DNA of 59,821 nt from Pelagibacterales bacterium SAG-MED47. GTDB lineage: Bacteria; Pseudomonadota; Alphaproteobacteria; Pelagibacterales; Pelagibacteraceae. Shown here piece after piece: positions 6,943 to 16,285 of this stretch. Below the pieces are notes generated by a model. That model ran no database searches. It was not told the DNA's origin and saw nothing but the letters and a program-made list of their open reading frames with translations. Made by a program: the position numbers and the translations under genes. The first letter of the stretch is position 1. Each line of letters opens with the position of its first letter. The stretch is from assembly GCA_014653355.1 (NCBI GenBank), contig JACWEO010000006.1, forward strand, positions 1 through 59,821. Direction: 5' to 3'.

Positions 6943-8268
6943 TTATTTATTACATTCTTTTTCTAACCAATTAGCAACCCCTAAAAATCTATGATCATCA
7001 TAACGATCTCCAATAAGCTGTACACCTAAAGGTAAATTGTTTTCACCTTCAAGTAAAGGAAGAGATATACAGGGGGTACCTAGATAAGACCATACCTTAT
7101 TAAACTCTGCTGTACCAGTGCTCTTCAATCCTTTTGGTGCAACACCCGGACTAGATGGAGACAAAACTCCATGATAATCTTCAAAAACTTCTTGATAAGA
7201 TTCATAGCTTCTTTTTTTAAAATCAATAGCTTCAGCATATTCTTTTGCTGAATGTTTATTGCCTTTAGCTATGGCTATTTGCATATATTTTGATAATTTT
7301 GCCTTGTACTTTTTATAATACATCGCAAAATTATTAGCCAGATCTGTTTCGTGAATAATTTGATGATATTTGTGAATATCTTTAAAATAGGATGGAGTAT
7401 CAAACACCTCGATATTTTTAAATGACTTAATAAAATATTCAAAAGACTCTCTAGATTTTTTATCAATTATCTTCCAGTAATCTGATTTATAAAAAATAAA
7501 CTTAGGCTCATATGCAGGACCTTTTTTTGTTTCGTCTAAAATATTTTCTGCTGAATAATAAATAGTTGCCGGATCATGATGATCCTTTTTAATTAAAACT
7601 TTAGCTAATAAAGCTACGTCCTCAACAGTCCTACCAAATAAACCCATATGATCTAGCGTGTACGAAGTTCTTAAAACACCATTTCTTGAAATAAGACCAT
7701 AAGTTGGTTTATATCCAACAACACCACAATAAGAGGCTGGTCTAATAACAGACCCACCTGTTTGTGTTCCAATTGAAAGAGGTGCCATAAGAGAAGCAAC
7801 AGATGCTGCTGAACCACTAGAAGAACCTCCGGGTGTTCTTGTATAATCATGGGGATTAGTTGTATTTGGTGGTCCGAGATAAGCTAATTCTGATGTAGTA
7901 GTTTTACCCATCACAATAGCGCCAGCCGAATTTAATAGTTCAACTATCTCAGCATTTTGGGAATATGATTTGCCTTTTCTTATTTTTGTGCCACATTCAG
8001 TTGGCATATCAACAGTTCCTATTATATCTTTTAAAGCTATTGGAACTCCATGCAAAAGACCTACTGGTTTTCCTGATTTCCTATGCTCGTCTGCATCAGC
8101 AGCTTTTTCTAATAAAACTTTTTTATCAAAGTGAGCCCAAGCTTTAATATCTTTTTCAAATTTACTTATTCTTTCAATATATTTCTCACACACCTCAACT
8201 GAGCTTAAGTGACCCTCTTTTATTTTTGAGGCTAACTTTTCAACACTTAACGAAAATATATCAATCAT
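6943..8268 (-). CDS. Amidase-signature hydrolase
   Basis: This 441-residue amidase hydrolyses carboxylic amides or related C-N bonds. The Ser-cisSer-Lys triad is visible: Lys80 in HGVPIALKD, Ser149 in the GGSSSGSAAS motif and Ser173 in GTQTGGSVIRPAS. It is not GatA in context: no gatB or gatC is nearby and the length is short for GatA. It sits 6 nt downstream of the TRAP large subunit and 1 nt upstream of the 58-residue membrane peptide. It may therefore act on a compound that the transporter imports, releasing ammonium and an acid. Confidence 0.9.
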   Translation of the reverse strand: MIDIFSLSVEKLASKIKEGHLSSVEVCEKYIERISKFEKDIKAWAHFDKKVLLEKAADADEHRKSGKPVGLLHGVPIALKDIIGTVDMPTECGTKIRKGKSYSQNAEIVELLNSAGAIVMGKTTTSELAYLGPPNTTNPHDYTRTPGGSSSGSAASVASLMAPLSIGTQTGGSVIRPASYCGVVGYKPTYGLISRNGVLRTSYTLDHMGLFGRTVEDVALLAKVLIKKDHHDPATIYYSAENILDETKKGPAYEPKFIFYKSDYWKIIDKKSRESFEYFIKSFKNIEVFDTPSYFKDIHKYHQIIHETDLANNFAMYYKKYKAKLSKYMQIAIAKGNKHSAKEYAEAIDFKKRSYESYQEVFEDYHGVLSPSSPGVAPKGLKSTGTAEFNKVWSYLGTPCISLPLLEGENNLPLGVQLIGDRYDDHRFLGVANWLEKECNK

Positions 8269-8274
8269 TTTTTT

Positions 8275-9636
8275 TTAGTCTGCAAACAATACATCTGGTA
8301 ACCATAAAGCAATTCCAGGAAACATGTACATCAAAAACATTCCAAAAATAACTATGCCTAAAAATGGCATAATGCCCTTAAATATTTCTAACAGTTCAAC
8401 ATTAGTTTTTTGAACTCCTTTAAGATAGTAGGCGGACATGGCCATTGGTGGTGTTAAGAAGGATGTTTGTAAATTTAATGCAATTAACATTGCAAAAAAA
8501 TATGGATTTACATTAAATATCTCAAGTAATGGTAAAAATATTGGAACAAATATAATTAAAATCTCTGTCCATTCTAAAGGCCAACCAAGTAAAAAAATTA
8601 TTATTTGAGTTATTATCAAAAATTGCCATGTAGTTATATTTATCGATGTAAAGAAATGTTCAAATACTTCATGACCACCCAAGTAAGAAAAGACTGAAGA
8701 AAAAGTCCAAGATCCAATAAATAACCACATAATCATTGCGGTAGTTTTAGCTGTTAGAAAGACAGACTCTTTAAAATTTTGCCATTTAAGAGTTTTATAA
8801 AACCAAGATAAAATCAAAGCACCAAAAGCTCCTGCTGCTGCGGCTTCAGCTGGAGTAGCAATTCCGGCTAAAATTGTTCCAAGAACTAACATTATTAAAC
8901 CAAATAAAGGAACAAAAGAGACTAATACCTCTTTCAAAATTTCTGCTCTTGGTGGAATATCTTCAGAAGGTGGTCGTGGAGCTATTGAAGGATTAAGCCA
9001 TGCTCTAAATACTGCATATCCAATATACAGTCCTGCCAACATTAATCCTGGAAAAATCGCAGCTGCAAACAGCCTTAATGGTGATAATTGCGCAATCACA
9101 GAATAAACAATTAACATAATACTTGGTGGAATTAAAATTCCTAAACAACCACCACTACAAATTATTCCTGATGCAAATTTTTTATCATATCCTGCCTTGA
9201 CCATTGCTGGCCAAGCTAATAATCCCATCAAAGTTACGACTGCTCCAATAATTCCTGTTGCTGTAGAAAATAAAGTACACGTAATAAGAGCTGCTACAGC
9301 CATTGATGCTGGTAATCTATGTGCAGCCAGTCTTATTGCAAAAAATAATTTTGCTACGATTCCTGCTCTTTCAACTAAATATCCCATGAATAAGAAAAGT
9401 GGTACTGCGGTCAGTACGTTGTTATCCATAACTGTATAAGTATTTTTTACAAATAAAGAAAATATTCTGTTATCAAAAAGATGATCCATTAAAACTGGAT
9501 CATAATAAGCGTAATATCCAAAACCTATTCCCATAGCCATTAAAGTAAATGCTATAGGGAAACCAAGCAGAACTGAGAATAGGAAAACGCCCATCATTAA
9601 AATTGCTACTTCTGGATTAGTAAGACTAAATAACAT
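8275..9636 (-). CDS. dctM: TRAP transporter large permease subunit (DctM)
   Basis: DctM is the 12-segment channel subunit of tripartite ATP-independent periplasmic transporters, which couple solute uptake to the sodium gradient. The 453-residue protein shows family stretches ALLGFPIAF-like near residue 24, TAVPLFLFMGYLVERAG, CSGGCLGILIPPS near residue 170, and GIATPAEAAAAGAFGA near 260. It overlaps the DctQ gene by 11 nt, indicating coupled translation. It is followed by the amidase 6 nt later. The substrate is set by the DctP protein upstream. Confidence 0.94.
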   Translation of the reverse strand: MLFSLTNPEVAILMMGVFLFSVLLGFPIAFTLMAMGIGFGYYAYYDPVLMDHLFDNRIFSLFVKNTYTVMDNNVLTAVPLFLFMGYLVERAGIVAKLFFAIRLAAHRLPASMAVAALITCTLFSTATGIIGAVVTLMGLLAWPAMVKAGYDKKFASGIICSGGCLGILIPPSIMLIVYSVIAQLSPLRLFAAAIFPGLMLAGLYIGYAVFRAWLNPSIAPRPPSEDIPPRAEILKEVLVSFVPLFGLIMLVLGTILAGIATPAEAAAAGAFGALILSWFYKTLKWQNFKESVFLTAKTTAMIMWLFIGSWTFSSVFSYLGGHEVFEHFFTSINITTWQFLIITQIIIFLLGWPLEWTEILIIFVPIFLPLLEIFNVNPYFFAMLIALNLQTSFLTPPMAMSAYYLKGVQKTNVELLEIFKGIMPFLGIVIFGMFLMYMFPGIALWLPDVLFAD

Positions 9637-10210
9637 TATTTTTATCTTCTTCCTGAGAGGTTCTCATTAAAATTTTATCTGTTTCCTCAGCAACAACCAT
9701 TCGTGAAGGCCAAATACCTGTTTTAATACAAATTATAGATCTGAATACCTCGCTTACTCCCTGAATTATTAATATAATACCAGCAGCAGGTATCATAGAT
9801 TTAACCATATAAATTTGGATTTGAGCTGGACTACTCCAACTGGTTTCTTTAATTTTCCAAGCTTGAGCTGCGTATTCATAGCCATAAAATGCTAAAGCTA
9901 TTACACCGGGAAAAAAGAAAATGAAATAAAGAACTAAATCTATCCATGCTTGGGTTCTTTGTTTAAATAATCTATAAATTACATCACCTCTTACGTGAGC
10001 TTCTGTTGCTAAACAGTATGCACCTGACATCATTAATATTGCTCCATACATCTGCATACTAAAATCAAAATTCCATAATGTTGGTTTATTAAATGCATAA
10101 GCCATTACTACTTCATAAACTGTTCCTCCCATTAAAATAACAATACACCATGAAAAGGCTTTACCCATTGATGTGCTGAGTGTATCAGCGAATTTAATGT
10201 AAGATTCCAT
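9626..10210 (-). CDS. dctQ: TRAP transporter small permease subunit (DctQ)
   Basis: This 194-residue DctQ protein has four membrane segments. It includes the family stretch YGAILMMSGAYCLATEAHVRGDVIYRLF (given here only to show the conserved A-H-V-R-G-D core near residue 75), and PAQIQIYMVKSMIPAAG near residue 130. DctQ forms the inner membrane complex with DctM. The gene overlaps dctM by 11 nt. It is separated from dctP by a strong terminator, which suggests that the permease is made from read-through transcripts at a lower level than the binding protein. Confidence 0.92.
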   Translation of the reverse strand: MESYIKFADTLSTSMGKAFSWCIVILMGGTVYEVVMAYAFNKPTLWNFDFSMQMYGAILMMSGAYCLATEAHVRGDVIYRLFKQRTQAWIDLVLYFIFFFPGVIALAFYGYEYAAQAWKIKETSWSSPAQIQIYMVKSMIPAAGIILIIQGVSEVFRSIICIKTGIWPSRMVVAEETDKILMRTSQEEDKNNVI

Positions 10211-10240
10211 ATTAATTAATAAGTATAGTAAATTTCGGTA

Positions 10241-10269
10241 AAAAAAAAGGGGGTTTTTAAACCCCCTTT
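10241..10269 (-). terminator. Rho-independent terminator between dctP and dctQ
   Basis: On the minus strand this reads as an AAAGGGGGTTT / AAACCCCCTTT stem with a two-base loop followed by a run of eight T. It lies just after dctP and before dctQM. Partial termination here would give more binding protein than membrane subunits, a common arrangement in binding-protein-dependent transporters. Confidence 0.88.
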
Positions 10270-10291
10270 AATTTAAATCTTTTAAAGTTAA

Positions 10292-11449
10292 TTAAATTTT
10301 AACTTTTCCGATTGGACCAAACTCATTTTCATAAGCTAATTTGTAGTTCGGTTGATTCATCAACAGATACTTCATAGTTCTCTTAGCATATGCTTTCTGA
10401 GAAGCGATAATTTTCTTAAAGAAAGGATCTTTTCCAGAAAATTCACTTACTATTTTATCCCAACCTTTTAACTGTTCAGCTAAAATAGCATCAGATGTTT
10501 GGTAAACATTAACCTTATGCTTGTTCATCAACTTAGCTAAGTCTTCAGAATATCTTACTAAAGCTTTGAAGTAGTTATCTGAGTTTGCAGCATAAGCAGC
10601 ATTTTTTAAGATAGCTTGATGAGCAGGTGAAAGGCTATTGTATCTTTTCTTGTTCACCGGTATCTCAAACATTTCTTGAGACTGGTGGAAACTACCTAGG
10701 TGGTAGTGTTTAGATACATCTTGCATTCCAAACTGTGAGTCTGATGTTGGGTTGTTAAATTCAGCAGCATCAATCAAACCAGTTTTCATTGCTGGTTGAA
10801 TTTCACCACCTGGTAATTGTCTTACGACCATTCCCATAGCAGTTAAAACGTTAGTAGCTAGACCAACTGTTCTATACTTCATTCCTTTAACATCAGATAC
10901 TTTTGTTACGTTCTTTTTGAACCAACCAAAAGGTTGTGCTGGCATAGGCATATGAAAGAATCCGATATAATCGAATCCAACTGAAGCAACAGCTTCATCA
11001 TATAACTTTCTTCCTCCACCATACTCCATCCATCCCATTACTTCTTGAGATGACATTCCGTATGAAGGACCAGTTCCAAAAAGTGAAGCGGCAGGATTTT
11101 TACCATACCAATAAGCTGTCACCCAGTGACCCATATCTAGGTTACCATCACTAACAGCTGCTCCTATTTCTGAAGTTTTTACCACTGAACCAACTGGCTG
11201 AAGATCTATTTTTAAAGATCCTCCAGACATATCGCTAACCATTTTTGCATAGTCACCTGCCATTTCAAAAAAGATGTTAGCGCCTGAAGGCCAAGCAGCT
11301 TGCATCTTTAAAGTTACATGACCGTCTGATCTAGCAATGTTTGGCATTGCAACAGTAGCTGCAGCAACAGCTCCAGCTTTAGCAGCAGTTTTAAAGAACT
11401 TACGTCTTGAAGATGTTTTAATCTTCAACGATTTATTTTCTTTCGTCAT
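10292..11449 (-). CDS. dctP: TRAP transporter periplasmic substrate-binding protein (DctP/TakP-like)
   Basis: This is the solute receptor of the TRAP system. Residues 1-42 form a twin-arginine signal (SRRKFFK with Arg15-Arg16, an Ala-rich core and a cut near ARSDG), so it is exported folded through Tat. The mature part shows VRQLPGGEI near residue 212 and GLIDAAEFNNP near residue 230, resembling the TakP/lactate-type group that binds 2-oxo or 2-hydroxy monocarboxylates. A good ribosome binding site (gaggag) precedes the ATG. The next genes upstream act on hydroxyacids, which supports such a ligand, but the exact substrate is inference. An internal 48-bp piece recurs at the window edge. Confidence 0.93.
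   Translation of the reverse strand: MTKENKSLKIKTSSRRKFFKTAAKAGAVAAATVAMPNIARSDGHVTLKMQAAWPSGANIFFEMAGDYAKMVSDMSGGSLKIDLQPVGSVVKTSEIGAAVSDGNLDMGHWVTAYWYGKNPAASLFGTGPSYGMSSQEVMGWMEYGGGRKLYDEAVASVGFDYIGFFHMPMPAQPFGWFKKNVTKVSDVKGMKYRTVGLATNVLTAMGMVVRQLPGGEIQPAMKTGLIDAAEFNNPTSDSQFGMQDVSKHYHLGSFHQSQEMFEIPVNKKRYNSLSPAHQAILKNAAYAANSDNYFKALVRYSEDLAKLMNKHKVNVYQTSDAILAEQLKGWDKIVSEFSGKDPFFKKIIASQKAYAKRTMKYLLMNQPNYKLAYENEFGPIGKVKI
10946..10993 (-). repeat. Source copy of the 48-bp inverted repeat (within dctP)
   Basis: This stretch of the TRAP binding-protein gene is repeated in inverted orientation at window positions 1-48 with no mismatch. Here it sits in an intact, continuous reading frame, so this is the original copy and the one at the window edge is the displaced one. 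Confidence 0.85.
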
Positions 11450-11462
11450 TGTTTCTCCTCTA

Positions 11463-11478
11463 ATAGTTAATTAACTAT
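11463..11478. promoter_or_regulatory. 16-bp perfect palindrome upstream of dctP
   Basis: ATAGTTAATTAACTAT is a perfect palindrome 14 bases upstream of the dctP start codon. It overlaps a TATAGT that could serve as a -10 box. Its position in a 117-nt gap in front of a transporter gene makes it a candidate repressor operator. The AT-rich genome makes short palindromes common, so this is suggestive only. Confidence 0.35.
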
Positions 11479-11566
11479 AATAATTTAAACATAGAATTAG
11501 CTTAGAGTCTTTCTAAAAAAAGGGGTAGATGTCGCAGAAATTAAATTTATACAATCCAGGGTAGAA

Positions 11567-12520
11567 TTAGTTCACTTTATTTTTGCAATTCCCCGTTTGA
11601 AAATACTCATCAATATTATCAATAGCTAAATTAGCCATTGCTATTCGAGTATCTTTTGTTGCACTTCCAAGGTGAGGTAAAATAAAAGCAGATTTTATTT
11701 TTAAATAACCTGGGTTTAAATTTGGTTCATTTTTGTAAACATCTAAACCAACAGCATAAATTTTTCTTCTGTTCAAAGCATCAATCAAAGCCTCATCATC
11801 AACGATGTCACCTCTAGCAACATTAGTTATAACTGCCCCTTTAGGAAAGTATTCAACTGTCTCTTTATTGATCATATTTTCTGTTTCCTTCGTTGCTGGA
11901 CAACAAATAGATAAAACATCAGATACCGAAAAAAGACTTTTTACACTTTCATGATAGATTGCACCGTTTTCTTTTTCAGGATTTAATTTTGATCGGTTAT
12001 GATAATGAATTATCATTCCTAATGACTTAGCAATTTTAGCTATTTTCTGTCCAATTCTTCCCATTCCTAAAACACCTAATCTTGTGCCAGTTAATTGTTT
12101 TCCAATTAGGTAATCTGCAGACCATTTCCATCCACCTTCTCTTGCAGAATTTATTCCCTCACCAGCTCTTCTACATGCTCCTAATATCAAAAGGACCCCA
12201 ATTTCTGCAGTTGCATCTGACAAAACTTCAGGAGTATTTGTAACTGCAATCCCTCTCTTTTTAGCAGCCTCTAAATCAATATTTCCAAATCCAACAGCAA
12301 AATTTGAAATAATCTTAACTGTATCCGGTAATTTATCAATTGTATCTTTATCCAATTTTTCTGTCAAAGATGAAAGAATACCATCACAACCTTGGCTCAT
12401 TTCTATTACTTTTGATTGAGAATATAACTCATCGTTTGAATTGAGTTTTGCTTCAAAAATTTTAATTGCTTTATCTTCACTATCTTTAATTAATTTCCTG
12501 GTGATTAAGATTTTTTTCAT
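11567..12520 (-). CDS. D-isomer-specific 2-hydroxyacid dehydrogenase (glyoxylate/hydroxypyruvate reductase type)
   Basis: This NAD(P)-dependent enzyme interconverts a D-2-hydroxyacid and its 2-oxoacid in the cytoplasm. The nucleotide-binding motif GVLGMGRIGQKIAK spans residues 149-162. The catalytic residues are Arg236 (TNVARGD), Glu265 (YKNEP) and His283 (LPHLGSAT). At 317 residues the length is normal. It lies 117 nt upstream of dctP and 11 nt downstream of the FAD oxidase gene. Glyoxylate, hydroxypyruvate or a related acid is the likely substrate, but the sequence alone does not decide. Confidence 0.92.
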   Translation of the reverse strand: MKKILITRKLIKDSEDKAIKIFEAKLNSNDELYSQSKVIEMSQGCDGILSSLTEKLDKDTIDKLPDTVKIISNFAVGFGNIDLEAAKKRGIAVTNTPEVLSDATAEIGVLLILGACRRAGEGINSAREGGWKWSADYLIGKQLTGTRLGVLGMGRIGQKIAKIAKSLGMIIHYHNRSKLNPEKENGAIYHESVKSLFSVSDVLSICCPATKETENMINKETVEYFPKGAVITNVARGDIVDDEALIDALNRRKIYAVGLDVYKNEPNLNPGYLKIKSAFILPHLGSATKDTRIAMANLAIDNIDEYFQTGNCKNKVN

Positions 12521-12531
12521 TTTTATATTGA

Positions 12532-13905
12532 TTAATTTAAATCAAATATTTTGCCAGGATTCATTATATTATTTTGATCAATACTTTTTTTAATAGTTTT
12601 CATCAATGGGATACAGTCACCATGCTCTTGAAGAAGATAAGCTTTTTTGTGCAATCCTACTCCATGTTCCCCTGTTATAGTTCCCTTTAACTCTAGAGTT
12701 TTTTTAATTAGTAAGTCACTAAAGTCTCTTATCTTATTATACGTTCCTTCTTCTTTAGGGTCATAAGGTAAAATTACATGAAAATTTCCATCCCCTAAAT
12801 GACCAACCATTGGTGCTCTTAGACCAAGTTTTTTTGTCTCTTCCTCAGCGAAATTTACACATTCTGTAATGTTAGAAATGGGAAGACATACATCGGTTGA
12901 ATATACTCTTCCATTATTTATCAAAGCTTTAACAGAATAATAAACATCCCATCTTGCTTTCCAAAGTTTATTTCTTTCCTCTAAATCTTTCGCCCATTTA
13001 AATGAGCTTCCATTATTGTCTTTTGAAATCTCTTCTACTATTTTAATATTTTCTTGATTTGATGCTTCTGAACCATGAAATTCAAAAAATAATGTTGGTA
13101 CAGCTTCAATATCCTTTAGTTTTGAATAGTTGATACTAATTTCCATTTGTTCTTTATTAAGCATTTCAATTCTTGCTATAGGCACACCATATTGAATTAC
13201 TTGTTGAGCTGTTTGTACTGCATTTTCTAAAGTTTGAAAGTGACAAACTGCACTCATAATACTTTCTGGTATTGGGGATAATCTTAATTGAATTTCCGTA
13301 ATTATTCCTAACGTGCCCTCTGAACCAATAAAAAGATTTGTTAAATTATAACCAGCAGAAGTTTTTTTAGTTCTACTTCCAGTATTAATAATATCACCAT
13401 TTGGCAGTACAACTGTAAGCCCAGTTATAACTGTTTTCATTGTGCCATACTTAACCGCCATAGTCCCTGAAGCTGATGTGGATGCCATGCCCCCTATTGC
13501 AGCATTTGCACCAGGGTCAATTGGGAAAAAAACTCCATCTTCTCTTAAATATTCGTTTAGTTGTTCTTTAGTAACACAAGCTTGTACCCTGCAGTCAAAA
13601 TCTTCCGCATTAACACTTAAAATTTTATTCATTTTTTCAAGAGAAATAGTAATTCCTTTTTCATTTCCAACAACATTTCCTTCTAAAGAAGTGCCAGTAC
13701 CAAAAGGAACAACTGGAATTTTATGCTCATTACATAAGCTTAATATTTTTGAAACTTCTTCATTTGTTTCAGGGAAAACAACCGCTTTAGATAAAACAGG
13801 ATCATAGGTGTCTTCACCTCTAGCATAATTAGCTCTTGTTGACTCCGAGGTGGAAAATCTTCCATTAAAGATTTTTTTTAATTCTGCTTGAACTTCATTA
13901 TTCAT
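12532..13905 (-). CDS. FAD-linked 2-hydroxyacid oxidase (GlcD / D-lactate dehydrogenase type)
   Basis: This 457-residue flavoprotein has the FAD-binding PCMH domain in the N-terminal half, with VPFGTGTSLEGNVVG near residue 70 and GGMASTSASGT near 140. The C-terminal substrate cap ends with MVGHLGDGNFHV and ITGEHGVGLHKKAYL. The family oxidises glycolate, D-lactate or other D-2-hydroxyacids and passes electrons to the membrane quinone pool. No separate GlcE or GlcF genes are present, which favours a single-subunit D-lactate-dehydrogenase-like enzyme over the three-subunit glycolate oxidase. It is flanked by genes for other hydroxyacid enzymes. Confidence 0.92.
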   Translation of the reverse strand: MNNEVQAELKKIFNGRFSTSESTRANYARGEDTYDPVLSKAVVFPETNEEVSKILSLCNEHKIPVVPFGTGTSLEGNVVGNEKGITISLEKMNKILSVNAEDFDCRVQACVTKEQLNEYLREDGVFFPIDPGANAAIGGMASTSASGTMAVKYGTMKTVITGLTVVLPNGDIINTGSRTKKTSAGYNLTNLFIGSEGTLGIITEIQLRLSPIPESIMSAVCHFQTLENAVQTAQQVIQYGVPIARIEMLNKEQMEISINYSKLKDIEAVPTLFFEFHGSEASNQENIKIVEEISKDNNGSSFKWAKDLEERNKLWKARWDVYYSVKALINNGRVYSTDVCLPISNITECVNFAEEETKKLGLRAPMVGHLGDGNFHVILPYDPKEEGTYNKIRDFSDLLIKKTLELKGTITGEHGVGLHKKAYLLQEHGDCIPLMKTIKKSIDQNNIMNPGKIFDLN

Positions 13906-13944
13906 TTATTCAAATATTAATAAAGATTAAAGGAAAAATACAGC

Positions 13945-15111
13945 TTATTTAATTAGCATTTTCTTTATGTTTTCTAGAGCTTGGGAAATATTATCTCTAG
14001 AAGCAGCGAAACTAAATCTAACGTAATCTTTGCAAGTTTTTCCGAAAGCTGTTCCAGGGACTATTGCAACACCAGCTTCATGCATTGCTTTTTTACAAAA
14101 TTCACCTCCACTCATTCCTGTCCCACTAATTTTTGGAAACGCATAAAAGGCTCCTCCAGGTAGACTACATTCTACACCTGGTAAATCATTTAAACCTTGA
14201 TGAATTAAGTTTCTTCTAGCTGTAAATTTTTCCATCATTTCATGAATTGAGTCATCTGGACCATCTAAAGCAGCAATACCTGCAAATTGCGCAGCAGCAT
14301 TTACACAAGATACACTATTTATCAAAAGTTTATTTACATGTGGTATTAATTCTTTGGGCCAAAAACTCCAACCCAATCTCCATCCAGTCATTGAGTATGC
14401 TTTACTCCATCCTTCCAATACAATTAATCTCTCTCTCAATTCTGGGTAATTAAAAAAAGATGGCATTTCTTTGTTGTCGAAAATTTGTCTACTATAAATT
14501 TCATCACTTAAAATAGTTACGTGTGGATGTTTTTTTAGTCCTTCAGCTAAAACATCTATCTGTGATTTTTCTACAAAACTTCCTGTGGGATTATTTGGAT
14601 TTATTAATATTAATAATCTTGTTTTATCAGTAATAAGTGACAATATTTTTTCTGGATTAAATTTCAAATCTTTGTCTTCTGTCAAGTCATAAGGTACAGA
14701 AGTTGATCCTGTATAATTAATCATTGACTCATAAATTGGAAAAGCAGGGGTTGGGTGGATAATTTCTGCACCTGGCTCTCCAAAACATTGAATTGCATAA
14801 CTCATAGTGGGTTTACCACCTGGCATAATTAAAATTCTTTCAGCGTCTACTTCAGCATTATATCTTTTCTTAACCCATCTCGTAACTGATTGCCTACATT
14901 CTAAAATTCCATTAGATAAAACATAACCGTGATGTCCATCATCTAGAGCTTTTTTTGCAGCCTCAACAACGTGTTTAGGTGTTTTAAAATCTGGCTGGCC
15001 TAACCCCAAATGTATCATTGGATTTCCCTTTGCCTCTAATGCCTTAGCTTCAGCTAAAACAGAAAAAGCTGATTCCGTACCTAAATTATTTAAATTCTTT
15101 GCTAACTTCAT
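13945..15111 (-). CDS. Class I/II pyridoxal-phosphate aminotransferase
   Basis: This 388-residue aspartate-aminotransferase-fold protein has the cofactor lysine at Lys237 in EGWSKAYSMTGWRLGW. NPNNPTG (residues 171-177), SDEIY (202-206) and the substrate-carboxylate arginine in YVRFSFA near the end are also present. It transfers an amino group between an amino acid and a 2-oxoacid. Placed between the FAD oxidase (39 nt) and the FMN dehydrogenases (16 nt), it could convert the 2-oxoacid made by these oxidases into an amino acid, for example glyoxylate to glycine. That link is inference. Confidence 0.93.
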   Translation of the reverse strand: MKLAKNLNNLGTESAFSVLAEAKALEAKGNPMIHLGLGQPDFKTPKHVVEAAKKALDDGHHGYVLSNGILECRQSVTRWVKKRYNAEVDAERILIMPGGKPTMSYAIQCFGEPGAEIIHPTPAFPIYESMINYTGSTSVPYDLTEDKDLKFNPEKILSLITDKTRLLILINPNNPTGSFVEKSQIDVLAEGLKKHPHVTILSDEIYSRQIFDNKEMPSFFNYPELRERLIVLEGWSKAYSMTGWRLGWSFWPKELIPHVNKLLINSVSCVNAAAQFAGIAALDGPDDSIHEMMEKFTARRNLIHQGLNDLPGVECSLPGGAFYAFPKISGTGMSGGEFCKKAMHEAGVAIVPGTAFGKTCKDYVRFSFAASRDNISQALENIKKMLIK

Positions 15112-15127
15112 GATAATATTTTTAATT

Positions 15128-16285
15128 TTAAGACCTATTTCTATAAATTAATTTTGAACTATTCAACTCTTTTAAGTTTTTACACCCCATCAAAACCATA
15201 TTTCTGTTTATTTCATCGTGCATATTTTGTAGTAAATGCTCAACACCTTGTTGACCACCTGCGGCTAAAGAGAACAAAAACATTTTACCAAAACTACATG
15301 CTTTAGCTCCAGCAGCTAGTGCTTTTAATACATGGGTTCCTCTTCTAACCCCTCCATCTAAAATAATTTCCAATTTATCACCAACTGCATCTGAGATTGC
15401 TTTTACTTGATCAAAAGGGGATCGTGATCCATCCAACTGCCGACCACCGTGATTTGATATCATTATTGCAGTACATCCAATGTCAATCGCTCTCTTAGCA
15501 TCATCTACTGACATCACTCCTTTTAAAGCAAAAGGTCCATTCCATTTTTTTGCACAATATTCTGCATCTTTCCAACCCATTGCAGGATCATATTGTTCGT
15601 TAATATATTCAATTACTGACTTTGCAATATTTGTTCCTTTGTCAGTTTTTTTTTTAACATTTGATAATTCAAATCTTTTTCCTGTTAAATAATTGAGTAC
15701 CCATGCAGGTCTCATTGCAAAGCTCATCAAGCTTTGTAAAGTTAATTTTGGTGGTGTTGTAAATCCTGTTCTATGATCCTTTTCTCTATTTCCAGCTACT
15801 AAAGTATCTACAGTTAAACACATTGCATCAAAACCAGATCTTCTAGACCTGTCGATTAAATCGTCAGAAATTGATCTATCTTTATGAACATAAAGTTGAA
15901 ATAATTTTGGACCACTTGAAATATTTGATATTTCCTCAATAGAGTTATTTCCCATCGAAGACATACTATAGAAGGTGCCAAATTTTTCTGCAGCTCTTGC
16001 TGAGGCTTTGTCTCCCTCTGGATGGTAAAGTCTCTGCATTGCAGCAGGTGAGAGAAAGATTGGCATATCTATTTTTCTTCCAAACAAAGTAGTTGATAAA
16101 TCTGGCTTACCCACGCTAGCAAGAATATTGGGAACTAAATCACAGTCATTAAATGATTCTGTATTTCTTTTTAAAGTTGATTCATCGTCAGAACCACCAT
16201 CTATATAATGAAAAATTGGTGAAGGTAATTTTTTTTTTGCTAACTTTCTAAAGTCCTGAAAATTATGGCAATTTTTTAAACTCAC
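15128..16285 (-). CDS. FMN-dependent L-2-hydroxyacid dehydrogenase, copy 2
   Basis: A member of the lactate dehydrogenase/glycolate oxidase TIM-barrel family (385 residues). Conserved parts include the FHYIDGGSDDE N-terminal loop with its active-site Tyr, FQLYVHKDR, FALKGV with the FMN lysine, SNHGGRQLDGS with the catalytic His and Arg, and DGGVRRGTHVLKAL. It oxidises an L-2-hydroxyacid to the 2-oxoacid. It is a tandem paralogue of the next gene upstream, with which it shares long identical stretches, and its start overlaps that gene's stop by 1 nt. The copies differ around the active-site loops, so different substrates are plausible. Confidence 0.92.
   Translation of the reverse strand: MSLKNCHNFQDFRKLAKKKLPSPIFHYIDGGSDDESTLKRNTESFNDCDLVPNILASVGKPDLSTTLFGRKIDMPIFLSPAAMQRLYHPEGDKASARAAEKFGTFYSMSSMGNNSIEEISNISSGPKLFQLYVHKDRSISDDLIDRSRRSGFDAMCLTVDTLVAGNREKDHRTGFTTPPKLTLQSLMSFAMRPAWVLNYLTGKRFELSNVKKKTDKGTNIAKSVIEYINEQYDPAMGWKDAEYCAKKWNGPFALKGVMSVDDAKRAIDIGCTAIMISNHGGRQLDGSRSPFDQVKAISDAVGDKLEIILDGGVRRGTHVLKALAAGAKACSFGKMFLFSLAAGGQQGVEHLLQNMHDEINRNMVLMGCKNLKELNSSKLIYRNRS

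Noticed and set aside
6943-8268. Amidase read as GatA of the tRNA amidotransferase
   Set aside because: gatB and gatC are not adjacent, and the gene is embedded in a transporter operon; the motif is shared by all amidase-signature enzymes.
13442-13807. 121-residue plus-strand frame inside the GlcD-like oxidase gene
   Set aside because: It is antisense to the FAD-binding domain, with no start signal or family resemblance.
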